NCBI GenBank assembly: GCA_016790965.1 | Contig: JAEUNZ010000006.1 | Location: 41,589 to 105,588, forward strand | DNA: 64,000 bases | DNA from: SSSZ01 sp016790965 | GTDB taxonomy: Bacteria > Pseudomonadota > Gammaproteobacteria > Burkholderiales > Rhodocyclaceae | Direction: 5' to 3' | Shown: positions 62,357-64,000 of the stretch, in pieces | How the letters are laid out: every line of letters starts with the position of its first letter | How positions within the stretch are numbered: the stretch's first letter is position 1 | Position numbers and translations under genes: made by a program | Notes under the pieces: model-generated | What the model was told of the DNA's origin: nothing | Seen by the model: only the letters and a program-made list of their open reading frames with translations | The model's database searches: none

Positions 62357-62385
62357 TAGTATCAAATTTGTGAATTCTGATACTA
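62357..62385. promoter_or_regulatory. TAGTATCA-N13-TGATACTA inverted repeat
   Basis: A perfect 8-bp inverted repeat with an AT-rich 13-base spacer, in an AT-rich patch upstream of the giant gene. It looks like an operator for a dimeric regulator, or the centre of a promoter region. No regulator gene lies next to it. Confidence 0.5.
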
Positions 62386-62497
62386 GCACGAAAAAAGGCC
62401 AAGTCAATTCGGCCCGGGGGAAGGCCGGAGACTCGGGCGACGGGGCCCATGCGCAGGTGAAACGGAGTGTGGGAGGCGCCGTGCAGGCGCTGAGAGG

Positions 62498-62547
62498 TGG
62501 TGGGCCCGCAGGGGCTCGAACCCTGGACCAAAGGATTATGAGCCCTT
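62498..62547 (-). other. 3' tRNA fragment (CAU anticodon), attachment-site scar
   Basis: The minus strand carries only the 3' half of a tRNA: anticodon stem-loop AAGGG CTCATAA TCCTT, variable bases TGGTC, T arm CAGGG TTCGAGC CCCTG, acceptor 3' strand CGGGCCC-A and CCA. No matching 5' half (GGGCCCG plus D arm) precedes it. The loop and TTGGTC resemble tRNA-Ile2 more than tRNA-Met. A 3' fragment like this is what tRNA-targeting integrases leave at the far end of an integrated element, which would then lie at higher coordinates. Confidence 0.75.
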
Positions 62548-62587
62548 AGGAAACGAGTCCTCTCAACTTCTGTGATGCTTGTAAGCT

Positions 62588-62620
62588 GTTGAGGAGAAAG
62601 GTTATTTCCTTTCGCTCAAC
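62588..62620 (-). terminator. Stem-loop downstream of the Sel1-like gene
   Basis: GTTGAGGAGAAAGG and CCTTTCGCTCAAC pair with one small bulge around TTATTT. It lies about 80 bases beyond the stop of the Sel1-like gene on the minus strand. No T-run follows, so termination is only tentative. Confidence 0.4.
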
Positions 62621-62698
62621 GCCATCCTAAAGCGTTTATTTTGAACCAGAAGTGTACCAGATGGGGTCTGATGCACCGGAACCGGACCGGAAACCGGG

Positions 62699-63853
62699 TC
62701 ATATCCAGCGCGTTTTTCGCGACTCATCGCCCCTTATTTTGATGGTGTCAAAAAACGTGGATGCAGCGCGTCTTGCTGCGGCATTTGACTCCGTATCAAT
62801 CGGCTCTAACTCGACGCCACCACGCCCTCCAACATAGGCAGGGCCACCGACATCATCGTCATAGTCTGATCCGTCTTCATTTATGGCGCGGTATTCGTCC
62901 TTTGCGAGATCGGTTCCAAGCATCTCGGCAAGGTAAAACCATTGCCAGCATCGCAGCGGGTTCGACTGGTCGTATCCTTCAATGAGTTCTCGCATGGCTT
63001 CGGTGTCACCACGTTCAGCGGCGATCGTGAGCCACTGCCATGCGTCGTCAGGGCGGCCTAATCTTTCGGCCAGGTCGGCAGCAAGCAACGGATCGATGTC
63101 CGCAGACGGGTGTGGAGGGCGCTCGAAGAAAGCAGGATCATCGAAGTGCTCAGCCATTTCGAGCAAGGCGCCTTCATGTCCAAGGGCGCCAGCGGCTCGA
63201 AGGTGGTGCTCGTACTTTTCGGCATTGATTAGTGAGGCCGCGTATGCGTCCGCCCATTCTTTCTCGACACCGGTGAGAACCCGACCTTTCCTCCCTTCGT
63301 TGTACCAAAACTCGCTCCCGGCAGGTGCGTCGTACGGGTCGTCGTCGGGAGCATAGATGAGCGCCAATGCGTAATGTGCGTAGGCATCGCCCCTATCTCC
63401 TGCTGCGAATAAACCTTCTAACAGGACGGGGCAAGTAATCGATTCGACATCGAGCCACGAACCGAGCCGTTCGTTGTCGTCGCCCTCAGCGTCGTCGTCG
63501 CCATACAACGAATCCCCCGTTTCACCTCGCAGACGCGCAAGCAGATCGGTGATGCGAACGGCGCCGATCCCTTTCTTCGCCATGTAGAGCGGGAGTGCCT
63601 GGGAAACCCGAAGGGCCGTTTCAGGCGGGTAGTCCAAGTCTAGGCATCGGCGGCCGACTCGTTCGGCAAAACTGGCCGGGTGCCGACTGGTGAGGCCGTT
63701 TTGGGTGAAGACGTGGCCCGCGCTCAGGGACGCGTAGGAATTGAATCCCAACGCGGCGGCTAGTAGCTCGTAGATGTGGGCGCGCTTGAAGTTGACGCCA
63801 CTCGTGACATGGAGGTGCTGTTGTGCGTCAAACGCAAGTTGCTTGATCGTCAT
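62699..63853 (-). CDS. Sel1/TPR-like repeat protein, unknown function
   Basis: A 384-residue acidic protein. Residues 1-45 (LAFDAQQHLHVTSGVNFKRAHIYELLAAALGFNSYASL) resemble a small N-terminal module seen in proteins of mobile and accessory regions. The C-terminal half has Sel1-like helical repeats (GDAYAHYALALIYAPDDDP, GHEGALLEMAEHFDDPAFF, DDAWQWLTIAAERGDTEAM). No catalytic motif seen. I use ATG 63853; TTG 63859 adds two residues. It lies between a tRNA scar and an IS3-family transposase, so it is probably cargo of an integrated element. Confidence 0.7.
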   Translation of the reverse strand: MTIKQLAFDAQQHLHVTSGVNFKRAHIYELLAAALGFNSYASLSAGHVFTQNGLTSRHPASFAERVGRRCLDLDYPPETALRVSQALPLYMAKKGIGAVRITDLLARLRGETGDSLYGDDDAEGDDNERLGSWLDVESITCPVLLEGLFAAGDRGDAYAHYALALIYAPDDDPYDAPAGSEFWYNEGRKGRVLTGVEKEWADAYAASLINAEKYEHHLRAAGALGHEGALLEMAEHFDDPAFFERPPHPSADIDPLLAADLAERLGRPDDAWQWLTIAAERGDTEAMRELIEGYDQSNPLRCWQWFYLAEMLGTDLAKDEYRAINEDGSDYDDDVGGPAYVGGRGGVELEPIDTESNAAARRAASTFFDTIKIRGDESRKTRWI

Positions 63854-63877
63854 GATCAACCCGACGTCCCCCCATTT

Positions 63878-64000
63878 TCAGTAGCACTGGGCTTTAGAGT
63901 CCGTGGGTAATTTACCTGATTTCTGGGTGAGTGATGTGGCATAGGCGGTGGGCGTCAGACCGCCCAGGGATTTCTTGGGTCGCTCCTCGTTGTATTCCCT
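63878..64000 (-). mobile_element. IS3-family transposase, 3' end only
   Basis: The last 40 codons of a reading frame running in from beyond the window: EYNEERPKKSLGGLTPTAYA is the end of an IS3-family OrfB (DDE integrase core), followed by a short tail to TGA. The following CGACGTCCCCCCATTTTCA probably contains the terminal inverted repeat. The bulk of the element lies outside the window. Confidence 0.85.

Noticed and set aside
62305..62373. A 22-codon frame (MKCKKWRNRSVVAAQKGLVS...) with GGAGGA upstream in the giant gene's promoter region.
   Set aside because: Too short to support without conservation, and it overlaps the palindromes of the regulatory region.
62498..62547. A complete tRNA-Met gene.
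   Set aside because: The anticodon, variable and T arms and CCA are present, but no 5' acceptor strand or D arm can be found upstream, so it is a fragment.

Overview
The window is GC-rich bacterial chromosome. The gene order (coaE-zapD-yacG-mutT/thiE, miaB-phoH-ybeY-corC-lnt, glyQS-gmhB-plsC-ygjP-gloA) and the protein sequences point to a betaproteobacterium, most likely Rhodocyclales. That placement is inferred from family resemblance and synteny; no rRNA gene is present.

Bases 1 to about 37,300 are ordinary core genome. In order: a NamZ-type muramidase (cut by the window edge) with a DOMON-like protein; a response-regulator diguanylate cyclase; SPOR protein, coaE, zapD, yacG; a MutT-ThiE fusion with a DUF815 ATPase; mltA; an ammonium transporter with NtrC-like sites and a sigma-54 promoter; an acyl-CoA synthetase; a patatin; dsbC, a UbiH-family hydroxylase and HU; an ECF sigma operon with a tandem cupin and an SRPBCC protein; three peroxide-defence genes (PrxQ-like, ahpC under an OxyR-type operator, ahpF); an InaA-like kinase and a methyltransferase; tRNA-Met; the miaB-to-lnt operon; a lytic transglycosylase; the glyQS-to-gloA operon; an FmdE-like protein; and small envelope proteins. 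Two copies of a roughly 150-bp MITE-like repeat lie in this part, at 5008 and 12795.

Bases 37,306 to 62,144 form an unusual surface-protein locus. Its centrepiece is one 16.4-kb gene (minus strand) for a protein of about 5,461 residues, built from roughly 650 copies of an octapeptide close to LTTAQVAA. It ends in a C-terminal module with DxNGDGxD-type calcium-binding loops and an acidic/hydrophobic tail typical of type I secretion substrates. Next to it on the same strand is a TPR plus GT41 (SPINDLY/HMW1C class) glycosyltransferase. Beyond that are a TylF-type methyltransferase (opposite strand) and a type I secretion ABC transporter with its membrane-fusion protein. The membrane-fusion gene carries a single in-frame TAG. 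Together these suggest a giant Thr/Ser-rich cell-surface or secreted protein that is glycosylated in the cytoplasm and exported by a T1SS, possibly now impaired. Between the halves of the locus sits a decayed Rhs cassette with a C-terminal toxin and an intact immunity-like gene.

Bases 62,145 to 64,000 hold a promoter region with several inverted repeats, a 50-nt 3' fragment of a CAU-anticodon tRNA (an apparent attachment-site scar), a Sel1-like protein gene, and the 3' end of an IS3-family transposase. The orientation of the tRNA scar implies an integrated element that begins here and runs past the right edge of the window.
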